From Paenibacillus caui (GTDB lineage: Bacteria > Bacillota > Bacilli > Paenibacillales > Paenibacillaceae): a DNA stretch of 64,000 nt. The notes below the pieces were generated by a model. That model worked only from the letters and a program-made list of their open reading frames with translations. It had not been told where the DNA came from and did no database searches. The position numbers and the translations under genes were made by a program. The DNA is taken from assembly GCF_019904135.1 (NCBI RefSeq), contig NZ_JAIOGQ010000014.1:48197-112196 (forward strand), in the 5' to 3' direction. Below, piece after piece: positions 1-8,692 of this stretch (position 1 is the first letter of the stretch; every line of letters starts with the position of its first letter).

Positions 1-200
1 GGATTCAAGAACGCTGCAACTCCTCTCGGTGCGGAGAATGAATCAACAAACTTCATCCGTTCATTTCCGCATATGATTTTATTATAAACGAAACTGCCCA
101 TGAATCGCCATTTACTGACTAATACATAACTTTAACGTTGTCGGTCAATGATATAAAAGATATTTCAAATGACGTATCACAAAAAGGAGGCAATCAGAAG

Positions 201-557
201 ATGCAAATTCTTGGACACATCGTGCGATTCATTGTGTCGGCACTAGTACTGCTCATTGTAGGATGGCTGGTTCCCCAGTTTTCCGTTGGCGGCTTTGGCA
301 GTGCGCTGCTGCTTGCGCTCGTAATCGCTTTGCTTGGCTGGGTCATTGAAGGTGTATTCGGCAAAAGAGTTACTCCTTTCGGACGGGGTATCGTTGGCTT
401 TATCGTCAGCGCTCTCGTGATCTGGCTGGCTCAGTTTATTATTGGCGGTGTTTCCGTTTCCATTATCGGCGCTTTGCTCGCTGCGCTTGTCATCGGGATC
501 ATTGACCTGTTTATCCCTATGGGCTCGCCGTTTAATGCAGCGCGCGACAAAAAATAA
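201..557 (+). CDS. small four-helix membrane protein (YvlD / phage-holin-like family)
   Basis: An integral membrane protein of 118 residues, nearly all hydrophobic. Four membrane segments can be drawn at about residues 5-22, 30-48, 58-80 and 84-106, with a short charged tail (RDKK). Size and pattern resemble the YvlD / four-helix phage-holin-like family of Firmicutes, whose molecular role is not established. I chose ATG 201 because AAAGGAGG at 183-190 lies 10 nt upstream; the open frame extends further upstream to 138 but without a ribosome binding site. The gene is monocistronic: a strong hairpin follows at 580-608 and the next gene is convergent. Family assignment rests on length and hydrophobicity only. 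Confidence 0.7.
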   Translation: MQILGHIVRFIVSALVLLIVGWLVPQFSVGGFGSALLLALVIALLGWVIEGVFGKRVTPFGRGIVGFIVSALVIWLAQFIIGGVSVSIIGALLAALVIGIIDLFIPMGSPFNAARDKK

Positions 558-579
558 TCACCCGCACCAGTCGAAGGAT

Positions 580-608
580 AAACCCCTGGTCCATAGAACC
601 AGGGGTTT
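580..608. terminator. bidirectional intrinsic terminator
   Basis: Perfect 11-bp stem (580-590 with 598-608) with a 7-nt loop between two convergent genes; A and T runs flank the stem so it can serve both strands. Confidence 0.8.
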
Positions 609-621
609 ATTGTAAACTGGC

Positions 622-1725
622 TTACGTCATACATACGATCGGACCCTTGATTTGATGGACAATGACCCGGTTTTTCCCGGAACGTTTTGCATAATACAAG
701 GCAGCATCCGCATTCCGGAACAGCTTTTCCTTGCCATCGCCAATATAATAACTGCATAGGCCCGCGCTGAAGGTGATCGTCCGGCCATCCAGTTGGGGCA
801 TCCGGATCTCCTCCACTTTACTCCGGATTGCTTCGCTGCAGGCATAAGCCTGTTCGGCCGTAGTATCCGTAAAAATGAGCGCAAATTCCTCGCCGCCATA
901 TCTCGCCGCAAAATCGTTTGGACTCATCAGTTCAAGCAGGACCTGCGCAACTTCCTTAAGCACGATATCGCCAACCCAATGTCCAAAGATATCGTTAATA
1001 GCCTTGAAATTATCGATGTCGAGAATGGCCAGATGGATGGAAACTCCATTTGTTTCGGCATGCTGAATCAAATTTTCAATATACTCATGAAAGGTTTTAT
1101 GATTGTACAAGCCCGTTAAAGCATCCATTTTCAGCAGCTTATCGGAGATCGTCTTTTCCACAATGAGCTTTTGCTCGGATTTGACCAGCCCTTCCACAGC
1201 TTTCCGCATTTCCAGGGAACGGGTGATCACCCCTTGTCCAAGCAAGGTCCCAATGATCAAAACGGCCATGACAAGAATGAAGTCGGAAATATCAAGCCGG
1301 GTTAGCCCGAGCGCCGCAGGAACCAGCGCAATGACGACATAGATCAAAATGTTAAGAAGCGCAAAAGCTTTCAGCAGCATTCGTTCGAAATAAACTAAAG
1401 AAATAAGCAATGGCATGATAAGCACAATCTCAGAACCGTCGATAACGGGTGTTAGCAAAAAATACAGAATATAACTTAAAACAAGCCCGCAGAGTAGAAC
1501 CGCACGCTTCAAATAAACTTTTTTCTCTCTTCTGAGCCAAATTTCCGTCACGGAAAGCAGCAAAACAATACAAAGATCGACAGAGATGGCGGTCGAGCTG
1601 TTATATTGCCAATACTCCGCGGCTCCTGTAAAAATATCAGGAAAAATAAAAGAAAGTCCTTGAACCAGAAACAGCAGAATCGCGCCAAACCAGTAATAGA
1701 TCATAATCTTACGGTTCCATGACAA
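622..1725 (-). CDS. membrane-bound diguanylate cyclase (GGDEF)
   Basis: Predicted to make cyclic di-GMP from two GTP at the membrane. The N-terminal half (about residues 8-165) contains six or so hydrophobic helices and acts as an unrecognised sensor region. The C-terminal GGDEF domain (about 198-360) is complete: the active-site loop is GGEEF at 277-281, and the metal-binding aspartate sits in LAILDIDNFK (about 232-241). The allosteric I-site RxxD that usually precedes the loop is not present (SPND instead), so product inhibition may be weak. The start has no clear Shine-Dalgarno; ATG 1704 is an alternative. The gene ends at the shared terminator 580-608. A second cyclic di-GMP protein lies at 13990-15531. 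Confidence 0.9.
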   Translation of the reverse strand: MSWNRKIMIYYWFGAILLFLVQGLSFIFPDIFTGAAEYWQYNSSTAISVDLCIVLLLSVTEIWLRREKKVYLKRAVLLCGLVLSYILYFLLTPVIDGSEIVLIMPLLISLVYFERMLLKAFALLNILIYVVIALVPAALGLTRLDISDFILVMAVLIIGTLLGQGVITRSLEMRKAVEGLVKSEQKLIVEKTISDKLLKMDALTGLYNHKTFHEYIENLIQHAETNGVSIHLAILDIDNFKAINDIFGHWVGDIVLKEVAQVLLELMSPNDFAARYGGEEFALIFTDTTAEQAYACSEAIRSKVEEIRMPQLDGRTITFSAGLCSYYIGDGKEKLFRNADAALYYAKRSGKNRVIVHQIKGPIVCMT

Positions 1726-1955
1726 CGAATCTAATTTTTTCCTAGAAATACCGAGAATATAAATCGCCTACTTTAAAAAAATATGTTGCATTAACGGGCT
1801 ATAGTAACGGACTATAGTATATGTACGCAGGTGCACCGCTCCCTGAGCATATGGACAAGCTATTCTGGTGCGTGTATCTTTATATTTCAATGAATAACGC
1901 TATTATACCGTATGAAGCACATGTATTTCTATACTCTGAAAGAGGTAGGTTAATC

Positions 1956-2336
1956 ATGAAAAAAAGTTGGTTTGTCCTTGTCGCTACTCTATCGCTGTTT
2001 GCCATCACCGCCTGTTCCAACAGCGGAAAGTCCGGGGATTCCGGCCCGGCCGCAGGCAGCGGCATCATTGCCGAACAACAGCTCCATATCGAAGCTGTCA
2101 ATTACAAATTTGACCAGGAAGTTTACCATGTGAAGCTGGGCGTCCCTGTTGAAATCATTTTGGACAACAAAAAGGGAAATCATGGACTGATTATTAAGGA
2201 ACTGGGTGTGAACCTGGATCAAGCTCATAAGTCAGCAGTCGTGATCCCTGATCAAGCCGGGGAATATGAAATATCCTGCTCCATTCCATGCGGACCCGGA
2301 CATAAAACGATGAAAGCCAAACTCATTGTAGAATAA
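1956..2336 (+). CDS. cupredoxin lipoprotein with a CuA-like copper site
   Basis: An exported lipoprotein of 126 residues: the lipobox FAITAC puts the lipidated cysteine at about residue 20, followed by a Ser/Gly-rich linker and a single cupredoxin domain (about 45-126). The C-terminal motif CSIPCGPGHKTM has the Cys-x3-Cys-x3-His-x2-Met spacing of the CuA centre in cytochrome oxidase subunit II, and an upstream histidine in GNHGL could be the other ligand. The glutamate normally between the cysteines is Ile. No oxidase genes are nearby, so it could be a copper chaperone or a nitrous-oxide-reductase/CoxB-like electron carrier. Start chosen for AGAGGTAGG just upstream. It is followed by a terminator at 2341-2370. 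Confidence 0.8.
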   Translation: MKKSWFVLVATLSLFAITACSNSGKSGDSGPAAGSGIIAEQQLHIEAVNYKFDQEVYHVKLGVPVEIILDNKKGNHGLIIKELGVNLDQAHKSAVVIPDQAGEYEISCSIPCGPGHKTMKAKLIVE

Positions 2337-2340
2337 GGAA

Positions 2341-2370
2341 AAGCCTGCAGAATCCAGGCTCTGCAGGCTT
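2341..2370. terminator. intrinsic terminator between convergent genes
   Basis: 10-bp perfect stem (AAGCCTGCAG, 2341-2350, with its complement at 2361-2370) between the cupredoxin gene and zapA, which converge here. Confidence 0.6.
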
Positions 2371-2379
2371 GCTCCCCGC

Positions 2380-4071
2380 CTAAGACGTTTGATCCTGTTC
2401 GAGCAGTTCAATCCACTCGTTATATTCCCTTTGCAGCTTTGCATATTCTTCCTTCAAACTGTTCAGTTCCTCTTCCCTCTTGCTTGCACGTTCCTGTTCG
2501 ACTTCGCGTTCAGCCAGCAGCAAACGATACTCATGGGATACGAGTTCAAATTGATCGCCGATTTCCTGCAGCTGCCCGGCTAATTGTTCCTTCTCAGCTT
2601 GGGCGGATTCCACTTCGGAAACCATAGCTTCAGCCTTCTCTTTACCGGCTGCGCATTCCTGCTGCCACTCCGCAATCTGTCTGTACAGATCAGCTTCGGC
2701 GGACTGGAGCGCCTCAGTCCGAGCCTCGGCGGCTTCATACTGGTTGCGCCACTTTGCAGCCTGTTCACGCTCGGACAACAGCTCAGCCTCGCGCTCATCG
2801 ACAAGAGCGGCGTATTCCTCGGCCTCGCTTTTGGATTCGTTCAGGCTTTGCTTCAAAGACTGTACTTCGAGCCGCTGTTCCTCGGCCTCCCGGAGATAGC
2901 TTTCCGCTTGTCTGCGTTCCGCCTCCGCTTCCTCAGCCGCCCGGTCGGCCCGCAGATTCGCTTCTTCCAGTTCCGCTGCAAGCCTGCTGCGGTCCTCCGC
3001 CATCGATTCAAGCTCGGCCGAGGATTGCTGCATTGCCGCTTCCTGGGCTGCAAGCTGCTCTTTCAACGCCTGGATTTCCTCCTGGAACGCCGACAAACCG
3101 TTTTCCAGCGTTTCATTCTGCTCCGAAGCCTGCATCAGCTGCACTTCCAGCCGCTCCAGCTCATTGCTGCGCCGCTCGGCAAGCTCCTTCCAGGTGTGAG
3201 CATCTTTGGAAGACTGCGCCGATTCCCTGGACAGTTGCTCTTCACGGCGTCCGGCATCCTCGAGCTGCTGCTTCAGCTTCCGCTTCTCTTCCACGGAAGC
3301 TGCGAAGTTTGCCTGCAAATCCTTGTACTGCTGCTCCAATTTGCCGAAATTCTGCTTATGCTGCTGCTCCAGACGCCCAGTTTCCTGCTTGTGCCGGTTC
3401 TCAAGCTGAAGCTGCTTCTCTTTGTGCTGCTGCTGCAGTTTAACGCTTTCTTCCTTCAGCCGCTCCTCTCCCGCTTTGGCGGCAGCCTCCTGCTTTCTCG
3501 CTTCCTGAAGCTGCTGATTCAAAGAGGCGCAAGTCTCCTTCGCCTGATTGAGCTCCTGATCGGCAGCCTTGAGCCTTACTTCAAGCTTGCCGTTTGCGCT
3601 TCGGAGATCGGCAAGCTGCTTCTCCATTTGGGCAGCTGCTTCACTGCGCTTCTGATCAGCCTCTTCGAGACTTTTGAGCGCACTCTCCAGCTTGGAAATC
3701 TGCTCCAGAGCTCCTGCTTTCTCCATCTTGAGGGCGGAATGCTCTTCCTGCAATGTCACATACCGCTCCTGGTGCTTGACGGCATTGTCCTGCAAAAGCG
3801 CAATATCCCTTTTAAGGGCCTCCCTGTTCTCGGTTAAAGCCGACAGCTCCTGCTTAAGCTGTTCGCTTCGAATCGCCTCTTCGGCCATATTAACGGCTGC
3901 CAATACGGCTAGCCGGGGAATATCCAGGTGATTGTGCGCTTTTGCTATGGCATGCATGTGGTCGTCCACATGCCCGGCAACCTGTTTCATGTATTCGGCA
4001 TCGGTGCCGACAATTTTATAGGATGTTCCATAAATCTCAACGGTAACACTGATTCGTTCGGATTTAGCCAA
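2380..4071 (-). CDS. zapA: ZapA-family cell division protein with a very long coiled-coil extension
   Basis: Residues 1 to about 95 match ZapA, the small FtsZ-bundling protein: ISVTVEIYGTSYKIVG, then the dimerisation helices with LDIPRLAVLAAVNMAEE. The B. subtilis protein stops there (about 85 residues). Here about 465 more residues follow, almost entirely Glu/Gln/Lys/Leu/Ala heptads, with no predicted membrane segment: a long parallel or antiparallel coiled coil. Start codon is TTG 4071, supported by AAGGAGG 9 nt upstream (on the minus strand). It lies downstream of pheT but a strong terminator (4186-4233) separates the two. The role in Z-ring assembly is established for the family; the role of the tail is unknown, possibly a spacer or scaffold. 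Confidence 0.85.
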   Translation of the reverse strand: MAKSERISVTVEIYGTSYKIVGTDAEYMKQVAGHVDDHMHAIAKAHNHLDIPRLAVLAAVNMAEEAIRSEQLKQELSALTENREALKRDIALLQDNAVKHQERYVTLQEEHSALKMEKAGALEQISKLESALKSLEEADQKRSEAAAQMEKQLADLRSANGKLEVRLKAADQELNQAKETCASLNQQLQEARKQEAAAKAGEERLKEESVKLQQQHKEKQLQLENRHKQETGRLEQQHKQNFGKLEQQYKDLQANFAASVEEKRKLKQQLEDAGRREEQLSRESAQSSKDAHTWKELAERRSNELERLEVQLMQASEQNETLENGLSAFQEEIQALKEQLAAQEAAMQQSSAELESMAEDRSRLAAELEEANLRADRAAEEAEAERRQAESYLREAEEQRLEVQSLKQSLNESKSEAEEYAALVDEREAELLSEREQAAKWRNQYEAAEARTEALQSAEADLYRQIAEWQQECAAGKEKAEAMVSEVESAQAEKEQLAGQLQEIGDQFELVSHEYRLLLAEREVEQERASKREEELNSLKEEYAKLQREYNEWIELLEQDQTS

Positions 4072-4184
4072 AGCGCTGTGCCTCCTTCATTCTTCTGTTT
4101 GGTCATTGATGTATTGCAGCACAAGTTGAAACAGCCAGACCTTCCATTTATAAAACGGTATCCGTTTCCTTTCTTCTTTTCGAA

Positions 4185-4233
4185 AAAAGCCGCATCGAAC
4201 CCGTCCTCTCTAAAAAGGATTCGATGCGGCTTT
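4185..4233 (-). terminator. terminator of pheST
   Basis: 14-bp perfect stem (4186-4199 with 4220-4233), 20-nt loop, followed on the minus strand by a T run. It closes the pheST operon before zapA. Confidence 0.85.
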
Positions 4234-4245
4234 CTGCAATTCCTG

Positions 4246-6687
4246 CTATTTTCTCAATTCCGCGCCAAAAGTTTGCTCAAGCGCAGCAACGGCACGCCCG
4301 TGCACCTCCGAAATTTCTTCGTCGGTGAGTGTCCGTTCCATGTGCCGATATACAAGCGACAGCGCGACGCTCTTCTTGCCTTCGCCAAGCTTGCTGCCTG
4401 TGAACACATCGAATACATGCACATCTTCCAAAAGCTCGCCGGCACTTTCCGCAATCGTCTTGATCAGGCTTGCAGCTGTTACATCCCTGTCGACGACAAT
4501 GGCAATATCCCGCTGTACGGCCGGGAATCTTGGAAGATCCCGATATTCGATCGGTTTGGCGTATGCAGCAAACAACGGCTCAAGCATCAGTTCGGCGACA
4601 TACGTGTCTTCCAGCTCTTTGGCGCGCTGCAGGTCGGGATGGATTTGTCCCATCACACCGATTCGTTTTTTCTCTTTATTAACTTCCAGCATGATGGATG
4701 CCGAACGTCCCGGATGGAAACCGGCCGGGCGATCCGCTTCATAAGAGACAAGCTCTTCAAGGCCGAGATAGCGAATCACGGTCTCCACGGCACCCTTCAA
4801 ATCGTAAAAGTCCACCTTTTCAGGGTTCAGATTCCACTGTTTGTCCTGACGTAAGCCTGTCAATAAAATGCCGAGTACAGAAAGCTCTTTCGGCTGGACC
4901 GTCAGCATTTCTTCTTCGGATTGGAATACAGAGCCAAGTTCAAACAAAGCCAGATTATCCTGTTTGCGGTTCCGATTAAAAACAGCTACGTCCATCAGCT
5001 GCGGAATAAGGCTGGCGCGGAGCACGCTCCGGTCTTCACTCATTGGCATCGCAAGCTTTACCGAATGGCGGTTCTCCTTCAGCACAGGGAACATTTCTTC
5101 GGCTTCGCGGTTCGCAAAAGAATAACTGATGACCTCCTGCAGTCCGCCCTTCGTCAGCATGCTCCGAATTTCGCGGCGCAGCAGCTGCGGTCTGGTGTAG
5201 CCGCCTTGAGTGGTAGGCCCTTCAATCGCGGTGACCGGAATTTTGTCATATCCGTAAAGACGGGCTACTTCTTCAATCAAATCCACATCGCGCGTAATGT
5301 CGCCGCGGCGGGAAGGAACCCTTACAGCAAGGGTGTTATCCGGCATATCCCCGCACTCGAAATGCAGCCTTGCAAAAATCGTCTTCACCTCAAGCGAGGA
5401 AATGCTCGTCCCCAGAAAAGCGTTCAGCTTCGTCAAGGACAGCGGAATCACCAATGGCTCAGCAGCCGCTTCCCCGCTCTGTACGATTCCTTGATGAACC
5501 GTAGCGCCGGCAAGGGAGGCAATCAGAGCCGCTGCGCGATCCAGAGCCGGGATAACCGTTCCCGGGTCGACTTCTTTCTCAAACCGCTGGGAAGCTTCCG
5601 AGCGAAGTCCGAGCTGGCGGGACAGCTTGCGCACGGTACCGCCGTGGAATTTGGCCGATTCCAGCACGAGGTTAACCGTGCTTGCGGTGACCTCGGAATT
5701 GGCCCCGCCCATAACGCCTGCAAGGCCAATCGGCTTTTCCGCATCCGTTATCAGAAGAGCCCCTGCATCAAGCTTGCGCACTTGTCCGTCCAGCGTTTCG
5801 ATCGTTTCTCCAGCCTTCGAAACCCGAACTTCGATGCGTCTTCCGGCAATCCGATCGGCGTCAAAGGCATGAAGCGGCTGTCCGTACTCCAGCATCACGT
5901 AGTTTGTCACATCGACTACGTTGCTGATGGGGCGTATTCCTGCCGCGATCAGCCGATTCTGCATCCACAGCGGAGATGGACCGATTTTGACATCGGAAAT
6001 GACCCGTACCGCATAGTGGCTGCAGAGCTCCGGATTGCTTACCGTGACGGAAATAGCATCGGACGCAGGCGGAGCAGTCTCCACAAGCTTGGCATCCGGA
6101 TGCGTGACATCCCGGCCAAGGATGGCGCCTACTTCATAAGCGGCTCCGAGCATGCTCAGGCAATCCGAACGGTTTGGCGTCAGATCGAAATCGAGCACTT
6201 CATCATTCAGACCAAGCACGCTTTCAATTGGAGCACCGATTTGGGTTCCTTCCGGGAGAACCAGTATGCCTTCCTGCTGGTCTTTCGGCAGCAGCTTGTC
6301 GTTCAGGCCAAGCTCTTTGGCCGAGCAGATCATGCCTTGGGACGGAACGCCGCGCAGCTTGGCTTTTTTGATCTCCACTCCGCCAGGCAGCTTTGCGCCC
6401 ACGAGCGCTACGGGCACCTTTTGTCCGGCTTCGATATTTTTGGCGCCGCAGACGATCTGGAGCTCCTCGTCCAAACCGGCATCCACAGTCACCACATTCA
6501 GCTTATCCGCATCCGGATGCTTTTCTTTCGTTTTCACGTAACCTGCCACAACCTTAGATACGCCATTGTTTCGGCTCTCCACGCTGTCAATTTCAATCCC
6601 GGATCGGGTAATCTGTTCAGCAAGCTCCTGGATGTTCACATCTTTCAAAGATATATAATCAGACAACCAGTCTGTTGATACTTTCAT
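4246..6687 (-). CDS. pheT: phenylalanine--tRNA ligase beta subunit
   Basis: Beta chain of the alpha2-beta2 enzyme that charges tRNA-Phe in the cytoplasm. At 813 residues it is full length for the Bacillus type. Visible domains in order: an EMAP/OB-fold tRNA-binding domain at about 40-150 (PDADKLNVVTVDAG), B3/B4 editing domain at about 205-400 (with YGQPLHAFDADRI), the B5 domain at about 405-480, the catalytic-like core, and the C-terminal FDX-ACB anticodon-binding domain (about 715-812, RFPAVQRDIAIVVD). Start ATG 6687 has AGGAGATG upstream. It lies 26 nt after pheS and shares its T-box leader. Confidence 0.97.
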   Translation of the reverse strand: MKVSTDWLSDYISLKDVNIQELAEQITRSGIEIDSVESRNNGVSKVVAGYVKTKEKHPDADKLNVVTVDAGLDEELQIVCGAKNIEAGQKVPVALVGAKLPGGVEIKKAKLRGVPSQGMICSAKELGLNDKLLPKDQQEGILVLPEGTQIGAPIESVLGLNDEVLDFDLTPNRSDCLSMLGAAYEVGAILGRDVTHPDAKLVETAPPASDAISVTVSNPELCSHYAVRVISDVKIGPSPLWMQNRLIAAGIRPISNVVDVTNYVMLEYGQPLHAFDADRIAGRRIEVRVSKAGETIETLDGQVRKLDAGALLITDAEKPIGLAGVMGGANSEVTASTVNLVLESAKFHGGTVRKLSRQLGLRSEASQRFEKEVDPGTVIPALDRAAALIASLAGATVHQGIVQSGEAAAEPLVIPLSLTKLNAFLGTSISSLEVKTIFARLHFECGDMPDNTLAVRVPSRRGDITRDVDLIEEVARLYGYDKIPVTAIEGPTTQGGYTRPQLLRREIRSMLTKGGLQEVISYSFANREAEEMFPVLKENRHSVKLAMPMSEDRSVLRASLIPQLMDVAVFNRNRKQDNLALFELGSVFQSEEEMLTVQPKELSVLGILLTGLRQDKQWNLNPEKVDFYDLKGAVETVIRYLGLEELVSYEADRPAGFHPGRSASIMLEVNKEKKRIGVMGQIHPDLQRAKELEDTYVAELMLEPLFAAYAKPIEYRDLPRFPAVQRDIAIVVDRDVTAASLIKTIAESAGELLEDVHVFDVFTGSKLGEGKKSVALSLVYRHMERTLTDEEISEVHGRAVAALEQTFGAELRK

Positions 6688-6713
6688 TCTTCACATCTCC
6701 TTCTATTGGCCTT

Positions 6714-7748
6714 TTATTGACGGGCGAATTGTTCAAGAAAACGAATATCGTTGTTATAGAAATGACGGATATCGTCCACACCGTATTTCTTCAGCGCAAT
6801 GCGTTCCACGCCCATGCCGAAAGCAAATCCGCTGTAAACCTCCGGATCGTATCCGCCCATTTCAAGCACCCGCGGATGCACCATGCCGCTGCCCAGAATT
6901 TCAACCCAGCCTGAGCCTTTGCATACCCGGCAGCCTGTTCCTCCGCATTTCATGCATGTCACATCGACTTCAATACTTGGCTCCGTGAACGGGAAGAAGC
7001 TCGGGCGAAGCCGGATTTGGGTATCTTCCCCAAACATTTTGCGGCTGAACTGGAGCAATGTTCCCTTCAGGTCGCTCATTCGGATTCCTTTGCCAATGAC
7101 AAGCCCTTCAATCTGATGGAACTGGAAGGAGTGCGTCGCATCATCGTCGTCGCGGCGGTAAACTTTACCCGGACAAATAATTTTAACCGGCGTCTCTCCC
7201 TGTTTGGCCTTCATCGTCCGTGCCTGAACGGGTGAGGTCTGTGTGCGCATGAGCAGTTCTTCCGTCAAATAAAAGGAGTCCTGCATATCCCGCGCCGGGT
7301 GGTTCTTCGGCAGGTTGAGCGCCTCGAAGTTAAAATAGTCGGTTTCCACCTCCGGACCTTCCGCAATGCTATAACCCATGCCGATAAAAATATCTTCAAT
7401 CTCCTGGATGACGCGATTGAGCGGGTGTACGCCACCCTGCTTGAGCGGACGGCCGGGCAGCGTAACATCCAGCTTCTCGGCCGCAAGTCGGCGCTCCGTT
7501 TCCTGCTGTTCGAATTGCTGCTGTTTGCTTTCGATCAGCGTTTCAATCGCACTGCGAACTTCATTCGCTACCTGGCCGATCACCGGGCGCTCTTCCGCGC
7601 TAAGCGAGCCCATTCCCCGCAATATTTCAGTCAGGGCTCCTTTCTTGCCCAAATATTTGACTCTCAGCTCATTCAGACGGCCGGCGTCGATTACTTCATT
7701 CAACTCGGCCAGAGCCTCTTGCTTCAGCTGTTCCAAACGGTTTTTCAT
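6714..7748 (-). CDS. pheS: phenylalanine--tRNA ligase alpha subunit
   Basis: Catalytic alpha chain of phenylalanyl-tRNA synthetase, 344 residues, usual length. The N-terminal coiled coil (about 1-85) binds tRNA; the class II core follows, with motif 2 in [15 protein letters not shown] and motif 3 in [13 protein letters not shown] near the C-terminus. A Cys cluster CGGTGCRVC (about 283-291) is present as in other Firmicute PheS. I start it at ATG 7748, which has AGGAGG closely upstream; the open frame continues to 7883 but that stretch is the T-box leader. It is first in the pheS-pheT operon, expressed according to uncharged tRNA-Phe. Confidence 0.97.
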   Translation of the reverse strand: MKNRLEQLKQEALAELNEVIDAGRLNELRVKYLGKKGALTEILRGMGSLSAEERPVIGQVANEVRSAIETLIESKQQQFEQQETERRLAAEKLDVTLPGRPLKQGGVHPLNRVIQEIEDIFIGMGYSIAEGPEVETDYFNFEALNLPKNHPARDMQDSFYLTEELLMRTQTSPVQARTMKAKQGETPVKIICPGKVYRRDDDDATHSFQFHQIEGLVIGKGIRMSDLKGTLLQFSRKMFGEDTQIRLRPSFFPFTEPSIEVDVTCMKCGGTGCRVCKGSGWVEILGSGMVHPRVLEMGGYDPEVYSGFAFGMGVERIALKKYGVDDIRHFYNNDIRFLEQFARQ

Positions 7749-7787
7749 GACTAACCTCCTGATATGGTTGTAAACGGCATTCAAAAC

Positions 7788-8140
7788 AAAAAAAGCCTTT
7801 TCTCCCGAAAAGGGACGAAAAGACCGTGGTACCACCCTTGTTAGAGACTCCTTACTGAATGTCCTTCCTGCCAATCCAGGCAATTTTCGGACATAGTATC
7901 AATCATCTCTCACTTTTCGAAATAACGGCTCGCGACCGGTATCCTCTACTGATATGAAAACATTTCGTTCTCTCATATGTTCAAGGAACTGCTCCGGAGT
8001 GAATTTCAGGACAGCCTGGTTCTGTAGAAACGCTCTCAATCTCCGGCGTTTCCTCCCTGTAAAGAGGCGCTGCTTACTTGTCTCCATCATTGCATTTGTT
8101 GTTCTTGCTGCCGTTATGAACGGCAAAATGACTATAGATT
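7788..8140 (-). ncRNA. T-box riboswitch, Phe-specific, controlling pheST
   Basis: A tRNA-sensing leader. The T-box sequence AAGGGTGGTACCACGG is at 7839-7824, followed by a terminator hairpin (GTCTTTTCGTCCC with GGGAGAAAAGGC, about 7824-7795) and a run of T at 7794-7788. The large Stem I occupies about 8090-7985. Within it TTC at 8003-8001, followed by A, lies where the specifier codon belongs, matching phenylalanine. Uncharged tRNA-Phe should pair with the codon and the T-box bulge and stop termination. Stem boundaries were traced by eye. Confidence 0.93.
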
Positions 8141-8169
8141 ATTATATGCAATGAATTACGGGAAGGCAA
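8141..8169 (-). promoter_or_regulatory. sigma-A promoter of the pheST T-box leader
   Basis: On the minus strand, -35 TTGCCT (8169-8164), 17-nt spacer, -10 TATAAT (8146-8141). Position is right for a transcript starting just before Stem I. Confidence 0.75.
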
Positions 8170-8313
8170 GCCCACCCGTAAAGAAAGTCCAAAATGACTG
8201 TACCTGGATGGAATAATCTTTCTCATCAGGCAACCATATTTGGTGTTTCAATCTCTATATGATAAGGTTGAAGCAAATCATTTCATCTTGAGTCAACGTT
8301 TCAAGGAGGATCT

Positions 8314-8541
8314 ATGAGCGGAACATTACGAAGCAGCATACTTCCGGGCATGACAGTCGATATCGTGCTGAAGCAAGATCAGCGAACCGGCAAGCTGACA
8401 AGAGGAATCGTCAAAGATATTTTGACGAAATCGCCGTCTCACCCGCATGGTATCAAAGTACGGCTGCAGGATGGCCAGGTCGGCAGAGTAAAGGTTATTC
8501 ATCCCGGTTCAATCGAAGCTCGTCCGGACAGCAGCCTATAA
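8314..8541 (+). CDS. ywbE: YwbE family protein
   Basis: A small soluble protein of 75 residues, basic at its centre, matching the conserved YwbE family of Bacillales in length and sequence pattern (SGTLRSSILPGMTVDIVLKQ near the start, HPHGIKVRLQDGQVGRVK in the middle). The function of the family is unknown; the fold is probably a small beta-barrel. AAGGAGG lies 7 nt before the ATG. It stands alone between the divergent pheST leader and the convergent nup operon, with a hairpin terminator at 8549-8590. Confidence 0.9.
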   Translation: MSGTLRSSILPGMTVDIVLKQDQRTGKLTRGIVKDILTKSPSHPHGIKVRLQDGQVGRVKVIHPGSIEARPDSSL

Positions 8542-8548
8542 CAGCAGC

Positions 8549-8590
8549 AAAGAGAAAGCCGGCCCGCTATAGCAGGCCAGCTTTCTCTTT
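8549..8590. terminator. hairpin terminator between ywbE and nupQ
   Basis: Stem of 11 bp (8549-8559 with 8580-8590) with a further GGCC/GGCC inner pairing, between two convergent genes. The T run is short on both strands. Confidence 0.65.
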
Positions 8591-8692
8591 GCTGATATCG
8601 CATAATTTGCTTGATCGCTTCCGGTTGCAGAAAGCTGAAATCTGTCAAACAAACCATAAACTGATTACCATTCAATACTCCTTGGGCAAAAA

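Noticed and set aside
2584..3837. 417-residue open frame on the plus strand opposite zapA
   Set aside because: Leu/Phe/Arg-rich shadow of the coiled-coil gene; low-complexity codons in the opposite strand keep it open. No ribosome binding site.
4921..6678. 585-residue open frame on the plus strand opposite pheT
   Set aside because: Antisense shadow of a clear pheT; no domain features and no ribosome binding site.
7899..8126. 75-residue open frame on the minus strand before pheS
   Set aside because: Lies inside the T-box leader; the sequence is explained by the RNA structure.
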